From: Pseudomonas tumuqii
Lineage (GTDB): Bacteria; Pseudomonadota; Gammaproteobacteria; Pseudomonadales; Pseudomonadaceae
DNA length: 64,000 nt
Reading direction: 5' to 3'
NCBI RefSeq assembly: GCF_013184545.1
Contig: NZ_JAAOJA010000009.1
Coordinates: 1 to 64,000, forward strand
Shown: in pieces, positions 31,786 to 45,189 of the stretch
Layout: every line of letters starts with the position of its first letter
Numbering within the stretch: position 1 is the first letter of the stretch
Program-made: the position numbers and the translations under genes
Notes under the pieces: model-generated
What the model saw: the letters and a program-made list of their open reading frames with translations, nothing else
Databases searched by the model: none
What the model was told of the DNA's origin: nothing

Positions 31786-32142
31786 ATGGCCCGTATTGCA
31801 GGCGTAAACATTCCGGATAACAAGCACGCTGTTATCTCGCTGACCTACATCTTTGGTGTCGGTCGCACTACCGCACAGAAAATCTGTGCGGCTGCTGGTG
31901 TTAATCCGGCAGTAAAGATCAAAGATCTCTCTGACGAGCAGATCGAGCAGCTGCGTGGCGAAGTAGCCAAGGTGAATACCGAAGGCGACCTGCGTCGTGA
32001 AGTGAACATGAAAATCAAGCGCTTGATGGACCTGGGTTGCTATCGCGGCCTGCGTCATCGTCGTGGTCTGCCGGTCCGCGGTCAGCGTACCAAGACCAAC
32101 GCGCGTACCCGTAAGGGCCCGCGTAAGCCGATCCGCAAGTAA
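31786..32142 (+). CDS. rpsM: 30S ribosomal protein S13
   Basis: S13 forms intersubunit bridges and touches P-site tRNA. The 118-residue product begins MARIAGVNIPDNKHAVISLTYIFG and ends with the basic GQRTKTNARTRKGPRKP tail. First gene of the alpha operon; the 60-base leader after the promoter may carry the S4 target, which I could not define. Confidence 0.97.
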   Translation: MARIAGVNIPDNKHAVISLTYIFGVGRTTAQKICAAAGVNPAVKIKDLSDEQIEQLRGEVAKVNTEGDLRREVNMKIKRLMDLGCYRGLRHRRGLPVRGQRTKTNARTRKGPRKPIRK

Positions 32143-32172
32143 TCGCATTCGCGCATCGACAGGAATCTAGTC

Positions 32173-32562
32173 ATGGCAAAACCTGCTGCTCGTACTCGTA
32201 AGAAAGTCAAAAAGACAGTGGTTGATGGCATCGCCCACATCCACGCTTCTTTCAACAACACAATCGTGACCATTACTGACCGTCAGGGTAACGCCCTGTC
32301 CTGGGCTACCTCGGGTGGTTCGGGTTTCCGCGGCTCGCGTAAAAGCACCCCGTTCGCTGCCCAGGTGGCTGCTGAACGTGCTGGTCAAGCTGCGCTGGAA
32401 TACGGCCTGAAGAACCTCGACGTCAACGTCAAGGGTCCCGGTCCGGGTCGTGAGTCCGCTGTCCGTGCTTTGAACGGCTGCGGTTACAAGATCGCCAGCA
32501 TCACCGATGTGACACCCATCCCGCACAACGGATGCCGTCCTTCGAAGAAGCGTCGCGTGTAA
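32173..32562 (+). CDS. rpsK: 30S ribosomal protein S11
   Basis: S11 lines the platform near the mRNA exit. The 129-residue product has IAHIHASFNNTIVTITDRQGN, the GFRGSRKSTPFAAQ motif and the C-terminal DVTPIPHNGCRPSKKRRV. Confidence 0.97.
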   Translation: MAKPAARTRKKVKKTVVDGIAHIHASFNNTIVTITDRQGNALSWATSGGSGFRGSRKSTPFAAQVAAERAGQAALEYGLKNLDVNVKGPGPGRESAVRALNGCGYKIASITDVTPIPHNGCRPSKKRRV

Positions 32563-32579
32563 TCAGGAGACAGTGAGAA

Positions 32580-33200
32580 ATGGCTCGTTACATTGGTCCC
32601 AAATGCAAACTGTCTCGTCGTGAAGGCACTGATCTTTTCCTGAAAAGTGGCGTACGCGCCCTGGAATCGAAGTGCAACATCGAAGCAGCCCCAGGTATTC
32701 ACGGTCAGCGCCGTGGTCGTCAGTCCGACTACGGCACCCAGCTGCGTGAGAAGCAAAAAGTTCGTCGTATCTACGGTGTGCTTGAGCGTCAATTCAGCGG
32801 TTATTACAAAGAAGCAGCCGGCAAGAAAGGCGCTACTGGTGAGAACCTGCTGCAACTGCTCGAGTGCCGTCTGGATAACGTGGTTTATCGCATGGGCTAT
32901 GGTGCTACCCGCGCCGAATCCCGTCAGCTGGTTTCGCACAAAGCGATCAGCGTAAACGGTAAAACTGTAAACGTGCCGTCCTACCAGGTTAAAGCTGGTG
33001 ACGTCGTTGCAGTTCGCGAGAAGTCGAAGAATCAGCTGCGCATTGTTCAGGCTCTTGAGCTGTGTGCCCAGCGTGGCCGCGTTGAATGGGTAGAAGTAGA
33101 CATTGAGAAGAAGTCCGGCGTGTTCAAAGCCGTACCGGTTCGCAGTGATCTGTCCGCTGACATCAACGAAAGCCTGATTGTCGAGCTCTACTCCAAGTAA
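32580..33200 (+). CDS. rpsD: 30S ribosomal protein S4
   Basis: S4 nucleates 30S assembly and in E. coli represses the alpha operon. The 206-residue product has the N-terminal region with ARYIGPKCKLSRREGTDL and an S4 RNA-binding domain around LDNVVYRMGYGATRAESRQLVSH. Confidence 0.97.
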   Translation: MARYIGPKCKLSRREGTDLFLKSGVRALESKCNIEAAPGIHGQRRGRQSDYGTQLREKQKVRRIYGVLERQFSGYYKEAAGKKGATGENLLQLLECRLDNVVYRMGYGATRAESRQLVSHKAISVNGKTVNVPSYQVKAGDVVAVREKSKNQLRIVQALELCAQRGRVEWVEVDIEKKSGVFKAVPVRSDLSADINESLIVELYSK

Positions 33201-33222
33201 GGGCTAGAAAATAGGTGCATCC

Positions 33223-34224
33223 ATGCAGATTTCGGTAAATGAGTTCCTGACCCCCCGCCATATTGATGTGCAGGTGGTCAGTCCGACCCGCGCCAAGATT
33301 ACGCTCGAGCCTCTCGAGCGTGGCTTTGGCCACACCTTGGGCAACGCGCTGCGCCGCATCCTGTTGTCCTCAATGCCTGGCTGTGCGGTAGTCGAGGCCG
33401 AGATTGACGGTGTACTCCATGAGTACAGCGCCATCGAAGGTATTCAGGAAGATGTCATTGAAATCCTGCTTAACCTGAAAGGCTTGGCTATCAAGTTGCA
33501 CGGTCGCGACGAAGTGACGCTGACTCTGGCGAAGAAGGGCTCGGGTGTAGTTACCGCTGCCGATATTCAGCTGGATCATGATGTCGAAATCGTCAATGGC
33601 GACCACGTGATCGCCAACATGGCTTCCACTGGCGCGCTGAACATGAGGCTCACCGTAGCTCGTGGTCGCGGCTATGAGCCGGCTGACGCTCGTCAGAGCG
33701 ATGAAGATGAAAGCCGCAGCATTGGTCGCTTGCAGCTGGATGCTTCGTTCAGTCCGGTACGCCGTGTGTCGTACGTGGTAGAGAACGCTCGTGTTGAGCA
33801 GCGTACTAACCTGGACAAGTTGGTTATTGACCTGGAGACCAACGGTACTCTGGATCCTGAAGAGGCTATCCGCCGTGCCGCAACCATTCTGCAACAGCAG
33901 TTGGCTGCGTTCGTCGACCTCAAGGGTGACAGTGAGCCGGTGGTTATCGAGCAGGAAGACGAGATCGATCCGATCCTGTTGCGTCCGGTTGATGACCTGG
34001 AACTGACTGTACGTTCGGCAAACTGCCTCAAGGCAGAGAACATTTATTACATCGGCGACCTGATTCAGCGCACCGAAGTAGAATTGTTGAAAACGCCGAA
34101 CCTGGGCAAGAAATCCCTGACTGAAATCAAGGATGTTCTGGCTTCACGCGGTCTGTCCCTCGGTATGCGCCTCGACAATTGGCCGCCGGCAAGTCTGAAG
34201 AAAGACGATAAGGCGACTGCCTGA
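33223..34224 (+). CDS. rpoA: DNA-directed RNA polymerase subunit alpha
   Basis: The alpha dimer scaffolds polymerase assembly and its C-terminal domain contacts UP elements and activators such as Anr or OxyR. The 333-residue product has the assembly domain with LERGFGHTLGNALRRILLSSMPG near residue 30-50 and the C-terminal domain from about 250 with ENIYYIGDLIQRTEVELLKTPNLGKKSL. It lies between rpsD and rplQ as usual. Confidence 0.98.
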   Translation: MQISVNEFLTPRHIDVQVVSPTRAKITLEPLERGFGHTLGNALRRILLSSMPGCAVVEAEIDGVLHEYSAIEGIQEDVIEILLNLKGLAIKLHGRDEVTLTLAKKGSGVVTAADIQLDHDVEIVNGDHVIANMASTGALNMRLTVARGRGYEPADARQSDEDESRSIGRLQLDASFSPVRRVSYVVENARVEQRTNLDKLVIDLETNGTLDPEEAIRRAATILQQQLAAFVDLKGDSEPVVIEQEDEIDPILLRPVDDLELTVRSANCLKAENIYYIGDLIQRTEVELLKTPNLGKKSLTEIKDVLASRGLSLGMRLDNWPPASLKKDDKATA

Positions 34225-34266
34225 TCGTCATCATCACCGAACGTCAGTTTGGTAAGGAATTGAACC

Positions 34267-34653
34267 ATGCGTCATCGTAAAAGTGGCCGTCACCTCAGCC
34301 GCACCAGCGCACACCGTAAGGCCATGTTCCAGAACATGGCGGTGTCGCTGTTCGAGCATGAGCTGATCAAAACTACTCTGCCGAAAGCCAAAGAGCTGCG
34401 TCGCGTTGCTGAGCCGCTGATTACTCTGGCTAAAGAAGACAGCGTTGCCAACCGTCGTCTGGCCTTCGACCGTACCCGTTCGAAAGCCATCGTCGGTAAG
34501 TTGTTCAACGACCTGGGCAAGCGTTATGCCACCCGTCAGGGCGGTTATCTGCGTATCCTCAAGTGCGGTTTCCGCACTGGCGACAATGCTCCGATGGCTT
34601 ATGTTGAGCTGGTTGACCGTCCGGTCGCTGGTGCAGCTGTAGACGCCGAGTAA
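34267..34653 (+). CDS. rplQ: 50S ribosomal protein L17
   Basis: L17 surrounds the tunnel exit. The 128-residue product begins MRHRKSGRHLSRTSAHRKAM and has the conserved RYATRQGGYLRILKCGFRTGDNAPMAYVELVD. Last gene of the alpha operon; a strong terminator follows. Confidence 0.97.
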   Translation: MRHRKSGRHLSRTSAHRKAMFQNMAVSLFEHELIKTTLPKAKELRRVAEPLITLAKEDSVANRRLAFDRTRSKAIVGKLFNDLGKRYATRQGGYLRILKCGFRTGDNAPMAYVELVDRPVAGAAVDAE

Positions 34654-34667
34654 GTAGTAGGTTGTAG

Positions 34668-34696
34668 AAAAAACCGGGCCCTGGCCCGGTTTTTTT
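34668..34696 (+). terminator. Terminator of the alpha operon
   Basis: AAAAAACCGGGCC pairs with GGCCCGGTTTTTT around CT, with seven T after the stem; probably bidirectional. Confidence 0.92.
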
Positions 34697-34729
34697 GTTT
34701 CTGGGGTGAAGGGTATTGCGCACGTCATG

Positions 34730-35000
34730 TTCGATTTTGTGTGCGGTCTCCTGCTCGGGTAAGGCCTGACCATCCCCATCGTCATGCTCCTGGCCTATGC
34801 GCTAGAGGCCGATATTCCCTTGATCATCGGTACACTGCTGTCGGCTTCGGCCTTCGGTAGCCGAGCCTGTTTCTACAGCGACTCCACCCCATTGGCTGCG
34901 CAGAGACAGGGTGGCAACCGGATCAGCGATGGCTTGACCCGGTTGCCTCTACCCTGATCGGGGCAGGACGGCATTTATCGGTACTATCCTGACCGGCTAA
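34730..35000 (+). pseudogene. Remnant of an NhaC-type Na+/H+ antiporter gene (C-terminal part)
   Basis: No intact gene lies between rplQ and katG (523 bases). From 34769 one frame reads TIPIVMLLAYALEADIPLII, then GTLLSASAFGSRACFYSDST, which resembles the end of NhaC-family antiporters (P-I-a-l..a.GAD.PL.IGa.lSG..FGDh.sPiSDTt). The frame meets stops at about 34758 and 34940, and a one- to two-base shift continues as TLIGA, AFIGTILTG and a stop at 35000. So I see a decayed C-terminal fragment with internal stops and a frameshift, followed by its own terminator. The family assignment rests on recalled motifs and needs a translated search; the left boundary is arbitrary. Confidence 0.55.
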
Positions 35001-35013
35001 ATGAGGCGTAGAT

Positions 35014-35041
35014 AAAAAACGGTCCTGTTGGGCCGTTTTTT
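35014..35041 (+). terminator. Terminator after the antiporter remnant
   Basis: AAAAAACGGTCC at 35014-35025 pairs with GGGCCGTTTTTT at 35030-35041 (one T-G pair). It sits 13 bases after the remnant's stop and shields katG from upstream transcription. Confidence 0.82.
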
Positions 35042-35053
35042 GTGCGGATGATG

Positions 35054-35117
35054 AAAGATAAAAACTATTGAGTTGTTACGCTTCATAAATTGGTTCCCCT
35101 GCCAAAGCGGGTCTAGT
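35054..35117 (+). promoter_or_regulatory. Possible OxyR-controlled promoter of katG
   Basis: Four tetramers with exact seven-base spacing (AAAG, CTAT, TTAC, AAAT at 35054-35090) match 11 of 16 positions of the OxyR ATAG-N7-CTAT-N7-ATAG-N7-CTAT pattern. TTGGTT at 35090-35095 and TCTAGT at 35112-35117 (16-base spacer) could be the -35 and -10. This is a weak reading supported mainly by position. Confidence 0.35.
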
Positions 35118-35176
35118 CTTGTTCCATCGTTGGCTGTAGACGCTGGGCCGACCCGATGAGGAGAGAGGAGAGAACA

Positions 35177-37327
<2,151 letters not shown>

Positions 37328-37353
37328 CCGGCTGCGATCAAGCAAGCGTGCGG

Positions 37354-37383
37354 CGCCTCCCTGGTGGAGGCGTCGTGCTTTTC
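37354..37383 (+). terminator. Likely terminator of katG
   Basis: CGCCTCC at 37354-37360 pairs with GGAGGCG at 37366-37372, followed after a few bases by GCTTTT. Confidence 0.5.
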
Positions 37384-37451
37384 GCTTGACCCGCAGGGGC
37401 GGGATGCGGAGCATGCGGGTTATTCCAGCGGATGTTGCAAGGATTCCAGGT

Positions 37452-37916
37452 ATGCAGGGCCACATCGAAGTCATCGACTATTTGAAAATGCTGCTCAAGG
37501 GCGAACTGGCGGCGCGCGATCAGTACTTCGTGCATTCGCGCCTGTACGAGGATTGGGGCTTCAGCAAGCTCTATGAGCGGATCAACCATGAGATGGAAGA
37601 AGAAACCCAGCACGCCGACGCGCTACTCAAGCGGATTCTGTTTCTCGAAGGCACGCCGGATATGACCCCGGATTCGTTCACCTTCGGTCAGACGGTGCCG
37701 GAGATGCTCAAGCTCGATCTCGCTCTTGAGTATCAAGTGCGCGCCGCCCTGAGCAAGGGTATTGCCCTGTGCGAGAAACATCAGGACTACCAGAGCCGCG
37801 ATATCCTCGTGCCGCAGTTGAAGGACACCGAGGAAGACCATGCCTATTGGCTGGAGACCCAATTGGGGTTGATCGACAAAATAGGTTTAGAGAATTACCT
37901 GCAAGCGCAGATGTAA
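37452..37916 (+). CDS. bfr: Bacterioferritin-annotated ferritin, without haem-ligand Met (FtnA-like)
   Basis: A 154-residue four-helix protein beginning MQGHIEVIDYLKMLLKGELA that stores iron at a dinuclear ferroxidase centre. Ligands visible are Glu18, Glu51, His54, and the later E-DH in EEDHAYW. Position 52, the haem-ligating Met in true bacterioferritins, is Thr here (EEETQHAD). That is the pattern of the P. aeruginosa protein first called BfrA and later FtnA. The ATG at 37452 matches the family start; the frame is open upstream. It follows katG with about 120 bases between them. Confidence 0.92.
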   Translation: MQGHIEVIDYLKMLLKGELAARDQYFVHSRLYEDWGFSKLYERINHEMEEETQHADALLKRILFLEGTPDMTPDSFTFGQTVPEMLKLDLALEYQVRAALSKGIALCEKHQDYQSRDILVPQLKDTEEDHAYWLETQLGLIDKIGLENYLQAQM

Positions 37917-37938
37917 GTACACGCGCACCGATAGCAAC

Positions 37939-37969
37939 AAAAAAGCCCCGAAACACTCGGGGCTTTTTT
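37939..37969. terminator. Bidirectional terminator between bfr and the carboxypeptidase gene
   Basis: AAAAAAGCCCCG pairs perfectly with CGGGGCTTTTTT around a seven-base loop. It serves the plus-strand bfr and the convergent minus-strand gene. Confidence 0.92.
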
Positions 37970-37982
37970 CATTGTGCTGCCG

Positions 37983-39251
37983 CTATTCGTCGTGCGGGTT
38001 CGTCAGGGGCTCGTCGACTTCCTGGCCGGGGCGCAGCAGGTGCTCCGCTTCGGCCGGGTCCTGGGTCAGCAGGCTGCCGTCGGCGCTGGCTAGCAGCAGG
38101 GCTTCGAGCATTTCCCTGACGTTGTTGCGCAGCATGCCGATGGATTTCTGTCCGCGGCTGTTGAGTCCGGTTATTTCCATCAGGATGCTGCCGCCCAGTG
38201 GTCCTTCGGCGCCCTTGGCCAGGCTCTCGCTGGCCAGCAGCGCGTAGGCGTTGCGGGCAATGCCGGGTTCGCCGCCACCACGGCGAATGCTGCCGTCCGG
38301 GCGCTGGTAGTAATAGTTGCTGATCTCCATATGGCCGATCTGCATGGAGCGCTTCTTCATCACCAGGGCCATCTGCTTCGACAGGTCGACCGCTTCCTGG
38401 GCGACCTCGGGGTGGGTCGGCCAGGCGATGGAGGCGGTCACCTGGCGTCCGGGGCGATTGGCTTCAGGGTCGGCGTCGTCGAGCACGACGGCTGGGTTCT
38501 GGTTGTGTACATCGACCATCCACATGGGTTGATAGCGGTCATAGGCGCTGCGCACTGCCAGGGCTTCCGGCACCGGGTTCTGGCCTGGATTGAAATGCGC
38601 TTGCTCGGCCAGCCCCGGATTGCACAGCACCTGGGTGCTCTGGCTCCAGTCCGGCCAGTGGTAGCGGTTGATGTCGTAGCTCCATTGGCGCGGACCCTCT
38701 TCGGGCGTGTAGGCGGTGACATTGGCGCCCAGGCCCTGGTCGAGTTTGCTCGGGTCCAGGCTGCCATCCGCACGCAGGCAGCTGGCGCTGGTTTGCGGCG
38801 CACTGAAATCGAGGTTGCCGCGGGTGACGAGTGCGGTGCCGTCGGGGTTGACGCGGGGAATGAACAGCACTTGCAGGTTGGCCAGTACCTGCTCGGCGAA
38901 AGAACCGCCGGCCGCCAGCTTGCGAATCAGGTCGAGGGCGGCTTCGGTGCCGTGGGGTTCGTTGCCGTGTTGCTGGGTGATGATCATCACCGCCGGGTTA
39001 TCCGGTTTGCCCAGGCGTGCCAGCCAGATCGGTCGGCCTTCGCCGCTGGTGCCGGTCTGTTCGAGGCTGAGCGCACCGCCGGAGCGACGCGCCACGCCGG
39101 CGAGTTGCTCATACAACTGGGCATTGCTCATGAAGCCTTCGAGCGAGACATGCTGTTGCTCGTTGAGCCAGGGTCCATTCGGTTGGGCGGCAGTGGCAAG
39201 CATGGGGGTAAGACCTGCGCCGAGCAGGAGGGCGGTAAAAGTCAGGCGCAT
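37983..39251 (-). CDS. Secreted M14-family zinc carboxypeptidase
   Basis: A 422-residue protein with a signal peptide (MRLTFTALLLGAGL... cleaved near residue 21), so periplasmic or secreted. The M14 zinc motif HxxE is at His95 and Glu98 (QQHGNEPHG), a third His is in VDVHNQNP, and LMEITGLNSRG holds a likely catalytic Glu. Such enzymes remove C-terminal residues from peptides or cleave peptidoglycan peptides; the substrate cannot be told from the sequence. The start at 39251 has GGAGAG just upstream and starts at the signal peptide; the frame is open for 38 further codons. It stands alone between bfr and uvrA. Confidence 0.85.
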   Translation of the reverse strand: MRLTFTALLLGAGLTPMLATAAQPNGPWLNEQQHVSLEGFMSNAQLYEQLAGVARRSGGALSLEQTGTSGEGRPIWLARLGKPDNPAVMIITQQHGNEPHGTEAALDLIRKLAAGGSFAEQVLANLQVLFIPRVNPDGTALVTRGNLDFSAPQTSASCLRADGSLDPSKLDQGLGANVTAYTPEEGPRQWSYDINRYHWPDWSQSTQVLCNPGLAEQAHFNPGQNPVPEALAVRSAYDRYQPMWMVDVHNQNPAVVLDDADPEANRPGRQVTASIAWPTHPEVAQEAVDLSKQMALVMKKRSMQIGHMEISNYYYQRPDGSIRRGGGEPGIARNAYALLASESLAKGAEGPLGGSILMEITGLNSRGQKSIGMLRNNVREMLEALLLASADGSLLTQDPAEAEHLLRPGQEVDEPLTNPHDE

Positions 39252-39399
39252 CGGGAACTCTCCTTGTAGAAGACGGGATGTCCCACCAGCACAGCCCGGG
39301 GGACTCCAGTTTGACCTGGCCCGGGCGCGGAGGTTGCGTTTGCCGAGAAGTTGCCGGGGTTTCATCGCGCCTCGACGAGACCTCGGCAGGCCATCGGCT

Positions 39400-42240
<2,841 letters not shown>

Positions 42241-42374
42241 AAACAGCGGCCTCGCATGGCGGGCGGAAAACCAGTGAGTATACGGCCCTGTGCCGCAGTG
42301 CGGCAAAGCGTGACGGCTGTGCCGCGTCGAACGGTGCTGCTAGAATCGCCGCCTATTTCATCAAGGCGTTTTCC

Positions 42375-43763
42375 ATGCACGATCCCTACAGCGAGCGCAT
42401 GAGTGGCGGTGAAACCCGTGCGGCCGCCGGGCTGGCACTGGTATTCGCGTTCCGCATGCTCGGTATGTTCATGGTGCTGCCGGTACTGGCGACCTACGGC
42501 ATGGAGTTGCGCGGCAGTACGCCGGCATTGATTGGCCTGGCCATCGGCGCCTACGGCCTGACCCAGGCGTTCCTGCAGATACCCTTCGGCATGCTCAGCG
42601 ACCGTATCGGCCGGCGTCCGGTGATCTATGCCGGGCTGCTGATTTTTGCCGCCGGCAGCCTGCTGGCCGCCAATGCCGACTCGATCTGGGGCGTTATCGC
42701 CGGCCGGGTGCTGCAGGGCGCCGGGGCGATTTCCGCCGCGGTGATGGCGCTGCTCTCCGATCTGACCCGCGAACAGCACCGGACCAAGGCCATGGCCATG
42801 ATCGGCATGAGCATCGGTCTGTCCTTCGCCGTGGCCATGGTGGTCGGCCCGCTGCTGACCCGCGCCTTTGGTTTGTCCGGTTTGTTCATGGCCACCGCCG
42901 CCATGGCTTTGCTCGGCATCGTCATCGTCGCCGGGGTGGTGCCGCGCGCGGCCGGGCCGCTGCAACACCGCGAGTCCGGCGTCGCCCGCCAGGCATTGTT
43001 GCCGACCTTGCAACATGTCGACCTGTTGCGCCTGGACTTCGGCATCCTGGCCCTGCATGCGATTCTGATGGCCAGTTTCATCGCCTTGCCGCTGGCGCTG
43101 GTGGAGCAGGGCGGGCTGCCCAAGGAAGAACACTGGTGGGTCTACCTGACCGCGCTGCTGATCGGTTTCTTCGGCATGCTGCCGTTCATCATCTATGCCG
43201 AGAAACAGCGCCGCATGAAGCGCGTGCTGCTCGGGGCGGTAGCGGTGTTGCTGGCCTGTGAGCTGTACTTCTGGCAGTTCGGCAGCAGCCTGCGCGCCCT
43301 GGTGCTGGGTACCGTGGTGTTTTTTACCGCGTTCAATCTGCTCGAGGCTTCGCTGCCATCCCTGATCAGCAAGGTTGCGCCTGCCGGCGGCAAGGGCACG
43401 GCGATGGGGGTGTACTCGACCAGTCAGTTTCTCGGCGCTGCGCTGGGCGGCATTCTCGGTGGCTGGCTGTATCAGCATTACAGCCTGTCGGGGGTGTTCC
43501 TCGGTTGCGCGGCCATGGCTCTTCTCTGGCTAGGCTTTGCTGTTACTATGCGCGAACCGCCTTATGTCACCAGCCTGCGCTTGCCGCTTTCAGCCGCGGC
43601 ATTGCACGAAGTGGGGTTGGCCGAGCGTTTACAGGCAGTGCCCGGAGTGGCGGATGCCGTGGTGGTGCGTGAAGAAGCCGCCATCTACATCAAAGTGGAT
43701 ACCCAACAATTGGATCGCACGTCCCTCGAGCGCCTGATCGAAGCGGCGCCGGTGACGTGCTGA
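42375..43763 (+). CDS. MFS transporter with C-terminal YAM-like domain (YajR-like)
   Basis: A 462-residue major facilitator superfamily protein with 12 predicted membrane segments from about residue 16 to 395 and the MFS motif A in the loop after segment 2 (GMLSDRIGRRPVIY). The last 60 residues form a soluble tail with VPGVADAVVVREEAAIYIKV, as in the ferredoxin-like YAM domain of YajR. The substrate is unknown. It is divergent from uvrA with a 134-base spacer, and a TAGAAT -10 lies at 42341. In P. aeruginosa the same order uvrA-MFS-ssb is found. Confidence 0.85.
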   Translation: MHDPYSERMSGGETRAAAGLALVFAFRMLGMFMVLPVLATYGMELRGSTPALIGLAIGAYGLTQAFLQIPFGMLSDRIGRRPVIYAGLLIFAAGSLLAANADSIWGVIAGRVLQGAGAISAAVMALLSDLTREQHRTKAMAMIGMSIGLSFAVAMVVGPLLTRAFGLSGLFMATAAMALLGIVIVAGVVPRAAGPLQHRESGVARQALLPTLQHVDLLRLDFGILALHAILMASFIALPLALVEQGGLPKEEHWWVYLTALLIGFFGMLPFIIYAEKQRRMKRVLLGAVAVLLACELYFWQFGSSLRALVLGTVVFFTAFNLLEASLPSLISKVAPAGGKGTAMGVYSTSQFLGAALGGILGGWLYQHYSLSGVFLGCAAMALLWLGFAVTMREPPYVTSLRLPLSAAALHEVGLAERLQAVPGVADAVVVREEAAIYIKVDTQQLDRTSLERLIEAAPVTC

Positions 43764-43781
43764 CAGCTCTAGGAGAAAGTT

Positions 43782-44282
43782 ATGGCCCGTGGGGTTAACA
43801 AAGTCATTCTGGTCGGTACCTGCGGACAGGATCCGGAAACGCGCTATCTGCCCAGCGGCAATGCGGTCACCAACCTGAGCCTGGCCACCAGCGAGCAGTG
43901 GACCGACAAGCAGACCGGGCAGAAGGTCGAGAAAACCGAGTGGCACCGTGTCTCGCTGTTCGGCAAGGTTGCCGAAATCGCCGGCGAATACCTGCGCAAA
44001 GGTTCGCAGGTGTATATCGAAGGCAAGCTGCAGACCCGCGAGTGGGAAAAAGACGGCATCAAGCGTTATACCACCGAGATCGTCGTCGACATGCAGGGCA
44101 CCATGCAGCTGCTCGGTGGCCGTCCGGACAACGCCGGTGGCGACTCCGCCCCGCGTCAGCAGCGCCAGGCGCCGCAACGTGAACCGCAGCGCGAACAGCA
44201 GCAGGCGCCGCGTCCGGCTCCGCAGCCGCAGGCCAAGCCCGCGCAGGATTTCGACAGTTTCGACGACGACATTCCGTTCTGA
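43782..44282 (+). CDS. ssb: Single-stranded DNA-binding protein
   Basis: SSB coats single-stranded DNA in replication, recombination and repair. The 166-residue product has the OB fold (RGVNKVILVGTCGQDPETRY, then TEWHRVSLFGKVAE), a Gln/Pro/Arg-rich linker at about 115-152 and the acidic interaction tip ending DDDIPF. It starts 18 bases after the transporter gene. Confidence 0.97.
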   Translation: MARGVNKVILVGTCGQDPETRYLPSGNAVTNLSLATSEQWTDKQTGQKVEKTEWHRVSLFGKVAEIAGEYLRKGSQVYIEGKLQTREWEKDGIKRYTTEIVVDMQGTMQLLGGRPDNAGGDSAPRQQRQAPQREPQREQQQAPRPAPQPQAKPAQDFDSFDDDIPF

Positions 44283-44304
44283 TTAACTGAGCCCGCGTTC
44301 TATC

Positions 44305-45189
44305 ATGCGTATGCGTCTGATGCTGCTGGGTGGCGGTAATGCCCTGGGGCAAGCGCTGATCCGTCTCGGCGCCGAGGAGGACATCGGCTTCCTCGCGCCG
44401 CGCCCGCCGGAAACCGGTTGGGATGCCGCCAGCCTGACCCAGCTGCTGGACGACACCCGCCCCGATGCATTGATCAATCTTGCTTACTACTTCGACTGGT
44501 TCCAGGCCGAAGAGGTGAGCGAGGCGCGTCTTGCTGCCCAGGAACAGGCGGTCGAGCGGCTTGCCGAACTGTGTCAGCATCACGAGATTCGCCTGCTGCA
44601 GCCGTCCAGCTACCGGGTGTTCGATGGTTCGCGGGTGACCGCCTACAGCGAAAAGGAAGAGCCGGTTCCCCTGGGCGTGCGTGGCCAGGCCTTGTGGCGG
44701 ATTGAGCAGCGCGTGCGAGCGGTGTGCCCGCGGCATGTGTTGTTGCGCTTCGGCTGGTTACTGGATGAGAGCCCGGACGGCCAGCTCGGGCGTTTCTTGA
44801 TGCGTGCCGAGCGTGATGAAAGCATCGCGCTGGCCGATGATCGGCGCGGCAATCCGACCCCGGTCGACGATGCCGCGCGGGTCATCCTCGCCGTGCTCAA
44901 GCAGCTCGATTGTCAGACGCCGTTATGGGGCACGTTCCATTATGGCGGCCATGAAGCCACCACCTCGCTGGCATTGGGCCAGGCGGTGTTGAGCGAGGCG
45001 CGCAACTTCCGCAGTAATCTGCTCGAAGACATCACGGCGCAGGCCCATGCCGCGCGCCCGGATGCCGCCGAGGAGCCGCAGCACGCGGTGCTGGCCTGCA
45101 AGAAAATTCTGCATACCTTCGGTATCAAGCCGCGCTCCTGGCGCTCGGCATTGCCGAGCCTACTGGATCGTTACTATCGCCATGTCTGA
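44305..45189 (+). CDS. RmlD-like sugar-nucleotide-binding protein with degenerate active site
   Basis: A 294-residue Rossmann protein related to dTDP-4-dehydrorhamnose reductase (RmlD). It starts with a glycine-rich strand-turn (LMLLGGGNALGQ) and has SSYRVFDG at the place of the STDYVFDG motif of RmlD. Where RmlD has the catalytic YGxxK, this protein reads RGQAL, so the Tyr and Lys appear to be missing. It overlaps the next gene by eight bases, so the two are probably coupled. It may be a non-catalytic or differently working partner of the epimerase. The first ATG is used; one two codons later is possible. Confidence 0.7.
   Translation: MRMRLMLLGGGNALGQALIRLGAEEDIGFLAPRPPETGWDAASLTQLLDDTRPDALINLAYYFDWFQAEEVSEARLAAQEQAVERLAELCQHHEIRLLQPSSYRVFDGSRVTAYSEKEEPVPLGVRGQALWRIEQRVRAVCPRHVLLRFGWLLDESPDGQLGRFLMRAERDESIALADDRRGNPTPVDDAARVILAVLKQLDCQTPLWGTFHYGGHEATTSLALGQAVLSEARNFRSNLLEDITAQAHAARPDAAEEPQHAVLACKKILHTFGIKPRSWRSALPSLLDRYYRHV

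Noticed and set aside
37386..37414. TTGACC-17-GAGCAT before bfr
   Set aside because: The -10 is a poor match and no other support is present, so it was not listed.
42241..42290. LexA (SOS) box upstream of uvrA
   Set aside because: On the minus strand CCGTATACTCACTGG resembles the E. coli uvrA SOS box only in its left half; the right CAG half is missing, so no site is called.
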